This document shows positions 1 to 12,113 of a DNA stretch of 64,000 nucleotides, in pieces. The notes under the pieces are model-generated. The model was not told where the DNA came from. It did not search any database and saw nothing but the letters and a program-made list of their open reading frames with translations. Position 1 is the stretch's first letter. Every line of letters begins with the position of its first letter. Position numbers and translations under genes: made by a program. The stretch comes from Akebia trifoliata (taxonomy: Eukaryota; Streptophyta; Magnoliopsida; Ranunculales; Lardizabalaceae), in the NCBI GenBank assembly GCA_017979445.1, contig CM030714.1:47011220-47075219 (forward strand). The letters run 5' to 3'.

Positions 1-660
1 AGAGAGAAAGATGAGAGAGAAGTGAAGAGAGAGAAGAAACTGATCTTTAAATGATCAAATTTGTATCTTTTTTTTTTTAATTTTTCAAAAATTAGATTAT
101 TTTTTATAAATAATTTTTTTTTTGAATTTTTTTCATAATTTTTTCATAATAGAATCACAAGGTATGAAGAGAATAAAATGTAAATGGAATACACCAAAAT
201 TAATGTGAATAGGAAAACTATATCTCAAGTAAGAGTACCATTCAAAAGATTGTAACACCACTCATATTAATTAATTACCTCATCAGAACACTTTATTACC
301 TCATCAAAACACTTTAGGTGGGACCAGCCAGGTTGATTGGTCTGATCTATTTTTATGGAAGAACCACTGTACTTGTAAAGCTAGGGCACCCTGTATTTTT
401 CCTCATGGGGGAATTGAATAATGATATTGTAGGAAAGAAAGGGTCCCACTAATCAAACATACAAGTGTGATTTTTTTGCAGATTTCCTACCATCATCACC
501 TTTTTTTTTTATTCCACTTTCCCTCTTCTTCTTTCTCTTGCGGACCCACATTTGTCTCATCCAACAGTTTAATTTTTATTATATACTCCAAAGAAATATA
601 TTCTATTAGTGAGATGCCCTGTACTTTGATCAAATTAGTAATGACCCCTTATGAAATCAA
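1..660. other. intergenic, no gene seen
   Basis: The first 45 bases are GA-rich. The rest is AT-rich with poly-T tracts. The short open frame near 467-682 is low-complexity and resembles no family I know. Confidence 0.6.
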
Positions 661-1300
661 ATTTGATGTCATTCAACCCTGATCCAATTGTTTTCGAATC
701 TAATTTGGATCCTAATATTGGGATCATATAAAACACCAATCCAACAAGGGTCCAATCAATTCTTCTCGGATCAGTGCCCCCCCAATTCCTATTGTAAATC
801 CGATATAGGACTTAAAATTGATCGAATTTGGGCCAGATATGAGTATATCCATATCTATATCCGATTTTTTTATTTGGATCTGGATTTGGGTCAATTCTTA
901 TTAGTTAAAATCATATCCAAATCATATTGCTTTTTACTAAATCTAGATTCGACATGATCAAATTACTTGATTCGAGACAGATAATTTCAAAGTGTTCAAT
1001 ATTTTTTTTTTTATATTATTCTATTTTACTATTATAATTTATTTATTTTATGATAATTCATTTATTTTATGATAATAGATAAAATATATTTTGAAAAACA
1101 TAAAAATATAATTTTTTAAAGTAATATATCATTCGGATCTAGACGGATATATAGGGATGGATTTGTATCCGACTCGGGTCCAACTCAAGTCAAGAGACAT
1201 TAACTTGTATCCGACTCATATTTTTATTCAGATCTATTCCATTGGACCAAGCCCGCTAAATTTAGATTTGGAACGCTTAGATTTCGGATAAAATCCTACC
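661..1300. repeat. diverged hAT-like repeat (GATCC/CGGAT-rich)
   Basis: The stretch is dense in phrases such as TTGGATCC, CCGATATAGG and TATCCGACTCGGGTC. These mark the hAT-like elements found elsewhere in the window (7327, 43368, 54412). I could not find clean termini or a target duplication, so the limits are loose. Confidence 0.4.
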
Positions 1301-4300
1301 CACTTTATGCCCTAATTGACAGCCGTTTATATGATTCCAACTCTAGAGTCCACACCCAATCCATTCAATCTAGTAGAAAAGGTTTGGATTGGATATTATT
1401 CAATCGAATTGAATCAGATTCCGAATTATAATCTAACCCATTGCTTGATGACATCAAAAAAACATGTTTGAAGATCGAATCGACTAGTTGCATAGCATCC
1501 ATTACCAATTGCACTCCATCAGTTAAAAACTCCCCTTTGCCCTTCATTTGAATGATTGCACTTCAAAAATAATAATAAAATATTGCACTCCTTTTCTTCT
1601 TCTTCTTCATCAATCATGTCTAGATAAATTATTGTTGATTTAATCATTTTTGTACCATCTAATCTATGTGCAAACATTACAAATCCCTTATAATCACTCT
1701 GTGTCCTGATTGACAAATCAAGGAACGATTGGTTTTGAAGATTTTACAGCCATTGTGAGGCTTAAGAAACTCGTTGGAATCCATGTTAACACATCGGTCA
1801 GATCAATGATCACGAAATTCCAAGAATAAAGATTGGAAAAACCAATACCTTAAATTACTATTGCCAAGGAGAATATGAGCAAAATCAATCTCAAGAAAAA
1901 TAGAGCACCGATATAGAAGAAGTCATGGGAAGATGAATAAGTCCCTAAATGATAAGATAGCCATAATGAAATGCAATTAGTAAGTTAAAATCAAAATTTA
2001 AAAAATAAGTATTTTATTTTTAAATAAAAAAATAAAAAATTAAGGTTAGAGTGCAACCAACAACTAGTATTAGTGTGCAACTAGTATTATTCCGCCCCTT
2101 TAAAATTTTAATCCCAACAAAGTAACATTAAAAGCATGAACTCTGACCTCTCACTATCATATCTCTCACTCATAACTCTCACATGACACAAAGAAGCAAA
2201 GTCCCTTCAATCGAGGGTACTTTGGTACAACCACCTTATTCATGATTCACACCATCAGCCATTCTCTTCCACGTGTTCACCTTAGACGCCTTCATTTTCA
2301 CTTTTTTGGATCCATCTGCTTTTTTCCGTTCTCGATTTACTTTTTGACTAACTTTCAGCCAGAGATAACATAGGTGTTCTAGTTTTTTTCTGAACTACTG
2401 ACTTCAGTCTTTCATTAGAGACTCATGTAAAATGACTTAAATGATATATTTAATTTCATGTAAAAAAAAATTCTTGATTTTTCTTTTTTCAAAAAAACTA
2501 TTAGAAAAAAGTGATTTAGAATTAAGATCTCCATTAGTTCCTAGGGAAGCTTAATACCACTACTGATAAATATAGTAATTATGGAGGATAAAAATCCCCA
2601 AACTATCAAAGATTGCAATGTGTCATCTTTGAATTTTCGGTGGAGAGAAAGATCGAAAAAATCAAATACAGGCGATGGTCTTATGTTTGGGTAAAATCAA
2701 CAGATTTTGTATTAATTGCTGATTTTTTTAAAGAAAAAAACAAAAAAATTCTAGTCTCAATCAATTAATTGGTGATTTATTTGGCGGATTTCCTATTCAA
2801 TGTTGAAATTTTTTATGACTACATTGATAAACATCTAAATAAACGATATTTACTAGGCCAAGAGCACATGCTCGAGAAAAGACTTCTGTAATTGATTGAC
2901 CAAAATGAGGACCAGAATGTCATGAGCACAGTAACAAAAATCAGCATTCTTTTGAAAGAAAGAAAAAAATGCTTCTTTGAATCTCCGACGATTAAAAAAA
3001 TTAAAAAAATGTGATTTTTTCATTTATAACAAAGAAAAACATCGTTTTATTCTCATTTCTTTTTTATAGGAAAAAAGAAAACTAAACATTTTTTTTTTTA
3101 AATGTGGGATTTGATACATAATAAATTTTGGTGATTCATAAATGTAAAAATATGGGATTTGACGACAATAACTTAATTTTATGAATTTTCATATTATATA
3201 TATTTCATAAATTTTAATGTATACTTTTTATCTTTTATTTTTATTGTTTTTTTTCCCATTTTCAATGTTTTTTTTTTTTTTTTTTTTTTTTTTTTGAGTT
3301 TTCCTTTACTGTTTTAAACCTGTACTCCAACTTTGTGACTATGGTCATGAGCAATAGGTCTTACATGTAAGGGGTATCAGTCCCATGACTTAAAATATTG
3401 TTTCTAAAGTCCATATTAAATTATCATATTCAACTTTCAAGATATTTTTATTTTGTAAATTTTTTAAATACTAGTCTCAGACAACATACGCCCTGAAAGA
3501 CGCTTGAACCTAAAAATCCTATCTTGCTCTTGACATTTGAAATCGAAGGAGATAGAATTTAAAATTAAGGTCGAAAGTAAATATTTTACTCTAGAAGTTG
3601 AAGCCGACAGAATTTTGGAGAGAAATTAAGGATTTTGTTAGATTGAGGATATTTTGATCATTTTTAGTTCATCTCTATCTCTATACTCGACCCACATTTT
3701 GAGGCTCTCCATTATAAAAGCAGTTGAGATGGAAGAATACTCTTTACTCGCCCGAAGGAAAATGTAACCCTGAAAAATCATTAAATTGTAAAACACAAGT
3801 ATTGCTCGCTACGAAATTCGTGTTTTTCCCCTACGTTTCATTAGCTCACTTGATTGAAATTCAGGTTCACAGTTCGGCACTTTAGAACAACAATCTTGGC
3901 AGGGATAGGTAGAGATAATCCATTTATTTGCTAGCGTAGGTTCGTTATTTCGATTAACTTGTGCTTATATGATTCAAACATGCGAGTTACATGTGCAATT
4001 ATAATGTTAAATAATTAGACAGAAATATTTTTCCTCTTATTTCAACTGTTTATTTAATTTACAACCTCAAAAGGTTCTTGAGGTTTGAAAAGTCCAAAAT
4101 ATACTTTTGGCCCACTTTATATACAGCCGACAATCAATCTGATTAGTGATTTGTAATGGGTGGCTGTATTTGCACACATCAAAATGGCTAATCGTACCCA
4201 CTTGCTTGTGATACCCATCTAAGAGTCGAAATATCTAATTGTACATACCTAATTCATATATATGTTTTTTGTCTAATTCTCATTGCACCCATTTAAAAGA

Positions 4301-4956
4301 TATCAAACCCATTTTACATGATTGAAAGAGTGCCACATCAGTGATACAATTAGATCCGACACTTAAAATATTGAGAGTTTGGTAATTGTTTACTTTTAAA
4401 GACATGGATCGAAGTCATGATCACAAGGGACTGCAATGTAATTTTTCTTCTAGAATACCTCTCTCTCGTCCATTGAAATTGTGCTACAAAGTTGCTACAA
4501 GAACCGTGTACTATAGAGGATCTGACCCAACCAGAACCGTGGAAAGATGTTTAAAAACTTGACCCAACCGGTGGTTCAACTGGATTTTGTAATAAAATAG
4601 ATTAAGCTAATGACTCATGTTTTTTTTTTGTAGTATTATCCTTTTAATGAATAAAAGTATTTTAATAAAAAAAATATTATATTTTTAAATAAATATAGAT
4701 GAGGCACTCTAAAGGTGGATCGAACGGATAATTCAATTGGATCGATTAGATTTTGTAATGTATTGATTTGACAAATGAATCATCAATTTTTTTAGTATTA
4801 TCTTTTTATGAATACAAATAAAGGTATTTACAAAAAAGAAAAATTATATACATGTTTTTATAATAAGTACTTATCAATATGGTTCAACCAATTTGATAAA
4901 TATTTGGTTTGATAATCGATTCCATGTTAAGACCTTGAGTCCTTAAATCATAGAAT
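1301..4956. other. intergenic, AT-rich, no gene seen
   Basis: No frame here resembles a known protein. There is a long poly-T near 3270-3295. Around 3700-3900 there is a TATA-like stretch (ATTATAAAAGC) followed by text reminiscent of an LTR end, but no second copy or primer-binding site. Near 4540-4780 are two diverged copies of a repeat containing GATTTTGTAAT; a relative lies near 54020-54110. Confidence 0.5.
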
Positions 4957-5101
4957 CGTGATAATATGATATTCCCCAACGCCCTCATCATAGAACTGTA
5001 GATCATTTGTCTCAGGAAACACAAGAAAAAATTTATGATTATGCATATTCCGAGGCAAATGATCTTACGATTGTGTGATGGGAGCGTGTGTTAGAGGGGG
5101 C
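4957..5101. mobile_element. F1 foldback MITE
   Basis: This is a hairpin. ATAGAACTGTAGATCATTTG on the left pairs with CAAATGATCTTACGATTGTG on the right around the loop text CTCAGG...TTCCGAGG. It starts with the GATAATATGA outer end of the GATAATC subfamily. Both arms have diverged, so the copy is old. Confidence 0.65.
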
Positions 5102-5561
5102 ATTAACCACCCTCTAATTCAATTTTATTGGATTAATGTTTCTCAAAAACTTGAAAAATATGTATGTGTTTTTCTAAAGTACCTTGATTTATATTCGTTC
5201 ATGAAAAGATAACACTCACAAAAACCGATGGTTGAGAGTCAAATTGATTTTATTTCAAGATCGAATCAAACCCGGTTGGGTCCGGTTTTAAAAACACTGA
5301 ACTCAGATCAATCATCTTCGTCGTATTTGGCGGCTTGAAAGAAGGGGTATTATCGTCATTTAAAATAAAACGATTCTTTTATAGTTTTTGTGTAAAATCT
5401 TCATCTTTGCATTTGCAACATTTTTTAACAAAACTACTCTTTTTCTTCAACTTTTTCTTATTTTCGGATTGATGGGCGAAAGTAACGATGGACTCTGAGA
5501 GAACTCATAGAAGTGGAAGTAGTGAGCTCTTCATCTGCTTCACCTCAAGTCCTCTTCATCA

Positions 5562-7217
5562 ATGAAGCTCTCTTCAAAGTCGATTCTCAGCCCAGCTCGT
5601 ACAGACAAGTTCCATGAACCAACTTTGTCCTTCTCTTCGTCTCTAAGTAGGAGACTTAGAAGCAATGGAAGCATTAAAGGTGGGCAATCGTCGCCAATGT
5701 TCCCAACGGGAAGCAAGAAGAGAGGTTATGGATTCGATAATCCAGAACCCTCGTCTCCTAAGGTTACGTGCATTGGACAAGTTCGAGTTAAAACGAAGAA
5801 AAAACAGGTGAAGAAGATGAGAACAAGATCGAGAAGATATGGGGAAGTAAGTTTCAGAAAAACAGAGCAAACCCAGGAAGGATTTCAGCAGAAACAGTGT
5901 TTCCCACATAGAAATCAGAAATGGGTTCATCTTCCTTTAACGATTTGTGAGACTTTAAGGGCTTTTGGTGCCGAGTTCAATTGTTTCCTCCCTTGTGGAG
6001 GACGGTCTTCTTGTTCTTCAATGAATGAGAGAGAGAAGGAAGAGAAGAGGACAACAGTAGCAACCACTACAACAAGTACTACAAGTTCTTGTGGGGCGAT
6101 TTTTGCGAGGTGGTTGATGGATTTGCAGGATGGGGAGGACGAGAAGAGGAGAGAGATGGATTTTTTAGAGGGAGAAGAGAAAATTGTAAATGGGTTTGGT
6201 GAGTTTGAGATCAAAGAGAAGAAAGAAGTAAGGGAGGTAATTGAGGAGAGGCTAAGTGGTTGTGTTCCTCCGAAAAATGCTCTGTTGTTGATGAGATGCA
6301 GATCAGAGCCTTTGAGAATGTCTGCTCTTGTTAATCGATTCTGGGATTCTCCTAACATTAGAGAAGAAGGTGAAGAAGAATATTTTGATGAAGAAGACGA
6401 AGAGAGTGAAGAAGAAGAGAAGTTAGATTCAGAAACAGTGGAAGAAGTAGAGGAAATATCAGCTAAAGCTGAAGCTTTTGAAGACCAAGAAAGCTCACAA
6501 GAGGAAGAAAACCCATTGAAGCCTAAAGAAGAAATCGATTTAAATGGGTCTTCTCTTGAAAACCCAGTAATCGAAAAGGAAGGAGAGGGAAAATCCAAGT
6601 TGCAAGAGCGATTAGTAGAGAACGAAGAGAGCAGAGTACGTTTTTCTTCTTATTCTGAAATGTTCGTACAGTTAGAGGAAGAAAGGGTTGACAAGTCAAC
6701 GGAAGAGATGGAAACGCAAGAGAGATCTGCTGCAACAGTAAGAGAGCAAGAAGACCGAGTCTATGAAGAAGATAAACAAAAGTCAAAAGAGAGAGAAAGG
6801 GCTATGTTGCCAGATTGCTTGTTGTTGATGATGTGTGAGCCAAAGCTATCGATGGAGGTATCGAAGGAGACATGGGTTTGTAGTACGGACTTCATCAAAT
6901 GCCGTCCAAATAAAAAAGTCGTAATAATGGACGGTGGAGATGATTGTAAGAACAGAAACAGCACAGACTCTTATCCTGCGCAGCCGCTGCAGCAACAACA
7001 CCAAGAACAACAGATTCAGGAGGTGGGCCCATCCATGGCGACCATGATCCAGGAGAAGCTAGTGAACGCCGTGGCGTACGAACCGTTCGTACTTACGCGC
7101 TGCAAGTCTGAGCCGTTGAGATCATCGGCTAAGCTTGTTTCTGAGGCTTGCTCTTGGAAGAACATGAAGATTGAGACTCATCGACACGGCGTTAGTGCGG
7201 CTGGAGTCGGCTTCTAA
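5562..7217 (+). CDS. plant-specific acidic protein, function unknown
   Basis: This single-exon frame gives 551 residues. The start MKLSSKSILSPARTDKF fits the N-terminus of a family of uncharacterised plant proteins, as I remember it; databases sometimes call members 'suppressor SRP40-like'. An N-terminal block holds the SPARTDKF motif, SSPMF (43-47) and EPSSPKVTCIGQVRV (62-76), followed by a very basic stretch (78-92). Residues 266-300 are almost wholly acidic (E/D), and much of 300-410 is charged and probably disordered. A short motif recurs: MRCRSEPLR at 244-252 and TRCKSEPLR at 512-520, with a relative, LLLMMCEPKLS, at 420-430. No enzyme motif, signal peptide or membrane segment is visible. 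The basic block and acidic tracts suggest, but do not prove, a nuclear or scaffold role. A hAT-like element begins about 110 bases after the stop. Confidence 0.85.
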   Translation: MKLSSKSILSPARTDKFHEPTLSFSSSLSRRLRSNGSIKGGQSSPMFPTGSKKRGYGFDNPEPSSPKVTCIGQVRVKTKKKQVKKMRTRSRRYGEVSFRKTEQTQEGFQQKQCFPHRNQKWVHLPLTICETLRAFGAEFNCFLPCGGRSSCSSMNEREKEEKRTTVATTTTSTTSSCGAIFARWLMDLQDGEDEKRREMDFLEGEEKIVNGFGEFEIKEKKEVREVIEERLSGCVPPKNALLLMRCRSEPLRMSALVNRFWDSPNIREEGEEEYFDEEDEESEEEEKLDSETVEEVEEISAKAEAFEDQESSQEEENPLKPKEEIDLNGSSLENPVIEKEGEGKSKLQERLVENEESRVRFSSYSEMFVQLEEERVDKSTEEMETQERSAATVREQEDRVYEEDKQKSKERERAMLPDCLLLMMCEPKLSMEVSKETWVCSTDFIKCRPNKKVVIMDGGDDCKNRNSTDSYPAQPLQQQHQEQQIQEVGPSMATMIQEKLVNAVAYEPFVLTRCKSEPLRSSAKLVSEACSWKNMKIETHRHGVSAAGVGF

Positions 7218-7326
7218 GTTCTAAGCTGAGCCGATATGTAAGGGGTGTTTGTCATTTCCTTTCGATGGTATTTCTGTAAATCGGCTACTATGAAAATTTT
7301 CATTTCAAATTATTTGTACTTTAGCT

Positions 7327-7945
7327 TAAGGGTGTCCATGGCTACCCATTTAACCGAAATCGAACTGGAATCAGAACCGAACACCCCTCTTCCAAATCCC
7401 TTCTTATTGGAATCGAACCAATAAGAGTCAGGTCTAAAATGGAATCGAACCGATAGGAATCGGAATTGTTAGGTTCCATCCAATGGGTACCCGCAGGATA
7501 CTCGATTTTGTTATTTTTTTCTATACTATAGATGATTTAAGATATTTTTTTATTTAAAAAATAAATATATATTATATAAAATTTTTCAATTTTTCATATA
7601 AATTATCGATTGAAACTTAAAATGAGTTACTCTTCTAAACAATTAGTACTTTTAACAAAGATAAATTTTTATTTTAGAAAAAAATTATTAATTTGTATCT
7701 TAAGTATAACAAATAATCACAAACTTAACAATTTTGTTATGTAATTTTTTTAAAGGAAATTTTTTTTATAATGATTTGAAATACTTTTGTTTCTCATTAA
7801 ATTCTTGAGATTTGAAATCGATAGGTACCTGTGATTTTTTACAGTTCTAGTTTCGATTTCATTTATTTTGGAATTGAATCCGGAATCAAACTAATATGAT
7901 GGTATGGTTCTAAGTTCCTTCGGAACCAACCCATTGACACTCCTA
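7327..7945. mobile_element. hAT-like non-autonomous transposon with 8-bp TSD
   Basis: The terminal inverted repeats are TAAGGGTGTCCATGG on the left and CCATTGACACTCCTA on the right. They are flanked by CTTTAGCT (7319-7326) and GTTTAGCT (7946-7953), an 8-bp target duplication with one mismatch, which is the hAT signature. The interior is AT-rich and non-coding, with repeated GAATCGAACC-type text. Confidence 0.75.
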
Positions 7946-8378
7946 GTTTAGCTATTTATTTTATGTACTTTTTCATCTCTTGTATATTGGGGATGGCAAC
8001 GGATCAATTTGGTATTGGATCAATACCACTCCAATATTGATTCGAAAATTTGTAAATATGTACCTGATTTGATCTGTTCTAATCTGAACGAATAAATAAA
8101 TATGTAAACTGAATCCGATCTGTTTCATTTATTTTGGAATTGAATCTGGAATCAAACTAATATAATGGTTATGATTCTAAGTTCCTTCATAACCAAATTA
8201 GAATCAATCCATTGACACTCCTAGTTTAGCTATTTATTTTATGTACTTTCTGTTTCATCTCTTGTATATTTGGGATGGCGACGGATCAATACCACTCTAA
8301 TATCAATTCGAAAATTTGTAAATATGTACCTGATTTGATCTAAACGAATGAATGAATATGTAAACTGAATCCGATCAG
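7857..8378. repeat. tandem direct duplication, about 260 bp x 2
   Basis: Copy 1 (7857-8122) and copy 2 (8123-8378) align throughout with small indels. Shared landmarks are TTTATTTTGGAATTGAATC, CATTGACACTCCTAGTTTAG and GTAAACTGAATCCGATC. The unit spans the right end of the hAT-like element, its target duplication and the start of a second related element that continues to about 8760. Confidence 0.85.
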
Positions 8379-11300
8379 TTTCACTCCTTCCCTAATCCAA
8401 AATCGATCCAATCCAATTCGAACATGCCTAATTTTCAAATGATCAATGTTCAATATATTTAAAAAATATAAAATCATATAAAAATTTTAAAAATTTGCTT
8501 TTCAACTACAAATATAGGGGGAAACCAAAAAGACAAAAATATTTTATCTATATATATTTATATGAAATTAATAATTATAAAAAAATTATTAAAATATGTT
8601 TGGATCGGATTTTATTTAGAACGGATCGGAGTAGATCCGAATCCAATCCGAAATTGTTTTGGATATAAAATTCCTATCCGATCCAAAATTTTAATTTTTA
8701 ATTTTTTTTTTATTGGACCAATTCGGACCTTAGATATATTTCGGATCATTACCAGCCCTATGTATAACTGTAGAATTTAAATTAACATTGTATAGGTTAG
8801 AATTTGGATTAAATATTGGCCTACATGTGGCAAGAATGAAGAGAGGTTGGAAGGATAGTAGGGATTGTAGTCAGGCACAATTCAACCCCGATGTACTTGC
8901 AATGAAGACCAATTCAACTTGGTTTTTCACTTTTCAGAGTAGAAGAGCATATGGTTGGGTTGGAGTTCAATTATTCTTATGGTTGATCGTGTCAATCACG
9001 TTCTTTCCTAAATGACTTCTTATCTTGTGAGAGTATTTTTTTTAATTTACCCGATTAGAAAAAAGAATCATTGAGAATCCCCTTTAAGAAAAAGGGGTGA
9101 CGTATTTGTTATAATGGTTAAGAAAATGGATTATTTGTATAAATAGTTGAGGTGGTTATGAGGGAGAGGACTTTGGAGAGTGGTTCAATTGAATAATCGT
9201 ATCTTTTCTAACTTTTATTTTAACTTGAACGTCAGATGATACATGTTTTAGTTAGGTGAAGGAAGAGGAATTCACCATTAAAACTAGCATTGAGTGGGGG
9301 TTTGAAGTAAGTTCAAGAGAATATCTCCACAAATTTCTTATATAAAAACAAAATCTATAATACGATTTATATATTTAATCACATTTATTGGAATGGGTCT
9401 ATATTAAATTTGAACATAAATTGTTGTTTTATAATCAAATCTAATAACCTAGCGAGTTGAATCCTTATCAAAATCCAAATCTTCGAAGTTACTAAATGAG
9501 ATCCTTATTAAAATCCAAATCTTCTAGTTTCAAAGTTATTAGATCATAACGAATCAGATTTGGGTCTAATATGATCCATTGATAGCCTTAGTTCTCCCTC
9601 TCGTTTTGTGTTTAAAATTGGGTGATCTTCTCGTCGCATGTTGAGAAACTTTTATAGGATGGAGAAGATCAACCATAGGGATTAATAAAAATAAATACTA
9701 TATTTAAGAGGAGTATATTATTAAATTGAACTTTTGGATGAGACAAATATGGGTCCACAAGAGAAAGAAGAAGAAGAAATGTGATGATCGATGGTACGAA
9801 ATCTGCAAAATCACTTGTATGTTTGATTACTGGGACCCTTTCTTTCCTACAATATCATTACCCCCCAATGAGAGAAAAAAAAAATACAGAGTCTGGGGGA
9901 GGACGGTACACCATTGAGTTAAAAGTACAGTGGATACATTTTCCTCTCATAGAAATATAGATCAGACAAGAAATTATTCTGGTCCCACCTTAAAGAGTTG
10001 TAATGATGTAATTAACATGAACGGCTTCGATGCTGTTGAATTTGATTTCTATTTGGGCATTATTGGTCAAGGTCAACGATACAGTTTTTTTTTCTATTAG
10101 TCAAGGTCAACGATTCAATTTTATTTCTATTGGTGCACTATTAGTATCCACTCTGGATATAAATGTATTAAATTGCAATTGATATGAAACGTAGTTTTGT
10201 ATTGACTTTAATGCATTTTTTTTTTTTTTTTTTTGTAGTAAAGCTTTCACCATTGTTGATCGATAGCTTCCCTCTTTTTTTTTTTTTTTTTTTTTGAGAA
10301 GGTTAAGATATCTTCATTAGGGATATTTCTCTCCTACTCACTTGTCCTCTACTCAAAAATTTTAATTTTAAGATTTAAAATCTTAAAATGGGTCAATCAG
10401 ACAACATAGATGATCACATTGTCAATTTAAAACCACACTCTTCAATATTTTATCAAAAAACTCATATTAAAAAAAAGTATTTTTCAAGCTTGATCTAAGG
10501 AATTGAAAATGATGGCTACTAAGTATCCAAATTTAAAATCAAAATTCAACTGTGAAAAATAAGGGGTTTTTTTTTTTTCTATTTTTTTTTATTATTAAAA
10601 AAACTCATAGAATTTCGTCCTCTACAACCCCGTGGCGTCGGATCATGTTTACTTTTGAATGCCACAAGGTGATCTGATTAGTAAGTTTCTGTTTTCCCCC
10701 TTCATTAGTATTACTCACTTCGATTTGAAGAAGAAGATGCTTTGGACATCCTTGGCTAGACCTTTGATAAGCTTTTATTTATTTATTTTTTAATATTTTA
10801 TGATTATTTCTAGTTACTCCCTTGGGGATTGAGGGAAATCTTACACTAAATTTGATTTTTAATAAAATACAAGGTACACTACGGGAATCAATATAGAAAT
10901 CATTAATAAAAATTAAATAAGGCAAAATAAAGAATTTACGTGATTTGACAAGATTACTTAGGTCCACGAGTGTTGTGTAAAAGGTGTATCAAATCGAAGT
11001 ATAAATAAATATAACTTCGACCTAGGGTTTTCCGATTTTGAGAAAACATATTTAAAAGAGAGCGAGATGTAGAAGGGTAAATCCTTCTGTAACATTTGCT
11101 TGTTATAGTGAATAAGATTGATGAGAGAAGGTTGAACCTCATAAAGTTTCTATGTTTGGGTTTTCTGTTTTATTTCTTATCGATAAAAGCAAATAAAGTC
11201 ACTAAACACTAACTTGAGAGATACAATCTAATTTTATTAATTTTTCTATATATATTGAGTGATGTATTTTGTTTAAAAGTATGGCAGTTTAGATCTTTCT

Positions 11301-11647
11301 TAACAAATATGAACATTATACTCTTTGTCTTTGTCTGCTTGGACATCCAACATTATCAAATAACAACCTCATGTGTTGTAGTCAAAATAAAAGAATAAAA
11401 AAAGAATTCAAGAAAATCTATCTCCTTAATATTTCCTATTTTCTAACCTAAAACTGGTGATTTGAAATAAGAAATAAAAATAAGTGACCTCAGATATTTT
11501 ATTTAAAACTAGGGGTGGCTACCTGACTTGCAAAATTGGATATTTTATTTGATGTTGGTTCAATTCTTTATTGGAAGGTATTAGGTATATGGTTGGGTTG
11601 GACACATCACAGGCATCTAAGATTAAGTAGCTAATCAGTAAAACCAA
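8379..11647. other. intergenic, no gene seen
   Basis: The first part (to about 8760) continues the hAT-like text and ends in GGATCATTACCAGCCC. The rest is AT-rich with poly-T runs at 10215-10235 and 10275-10296. The frame at 8788-9015 resembles no family I know. Confidence 0.5.
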
Positions 11648-11677
11648 ATTATTATTATTATTATTATTATTATTATT
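11648..11677. repeat. (ATT)n microsatellite
   Basis: About ten uninterrupted ATT units. Confidence 0.95.
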
Positions 11678-11698
11678 TACACAACACCTACTCAAGGG

Positions 11699-12113
11699 TA
11701 AAAACTTCTATTGGCACCTGAACTTTTACTTATTACACATCGACTAAATTTAAAAAATAAAAAATTAATAGGTGAAAATACTATTCTTTCTCTTTAGGAA
11801 AGAATTTACGTCTGGATATTTTTCTTCTCTTTGATGGAAACATATTGAAAAGTGAAGAGTACAAGATCAACATCAAAAGGTCGGAGTAGATGATCGTTGT
11901 TGATATTGGCTTCTTGTTTTTTATGGGTTATTGTCGACAGTGGTAATTCATCACTTTTTTATCTTGAGTAAGAATTATGAAGAAAATTTTGATGTTGAAA
12001 TGTTACTTCCTATTTTAAGTGGTGTGTGTTAAATTTTAATTGGAAAGTGATAAATAATTTAAGTAATTGGGGTGTAATAAGTAGAAGTTGGACTGCCAAT
12101 AGAATTTCTCTAT
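11699..12113. mobile_element. F3 MITE (TTCTATTGGCAC ends)
   Basis: The left end reads TTCTATTGGCACCTGAAC then TTTTACTTATTACAC. The right end reads GGTGTAATAAGTAGAAGTT then GGACTGCCAATAGAA. The two are reverse complements with a few mismatches. The same ends occur at 45986-46295, 55178-55275 and 55552-55675. Confidence 0.7.

Noticed and set aside
3690..3960. Possible solo LTR with a TATA-like box
   Set aside because: No TG...CA boundaries, target duplication, second copy or primer-binding site could be identified.
5927..6598. 223-residue open frame on the minus strand, rich in S and F
   Set aside because: It is antisense to the acidic plant protein. The serine and phenylalanine richness is the mirror of GAA/GAG codons.
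8788..9015. 75-residue frame with a hydrophobic C-terminus
   Set aside because: It lies beside hAT-like debris, shows no family motif, and its composition fits chance.
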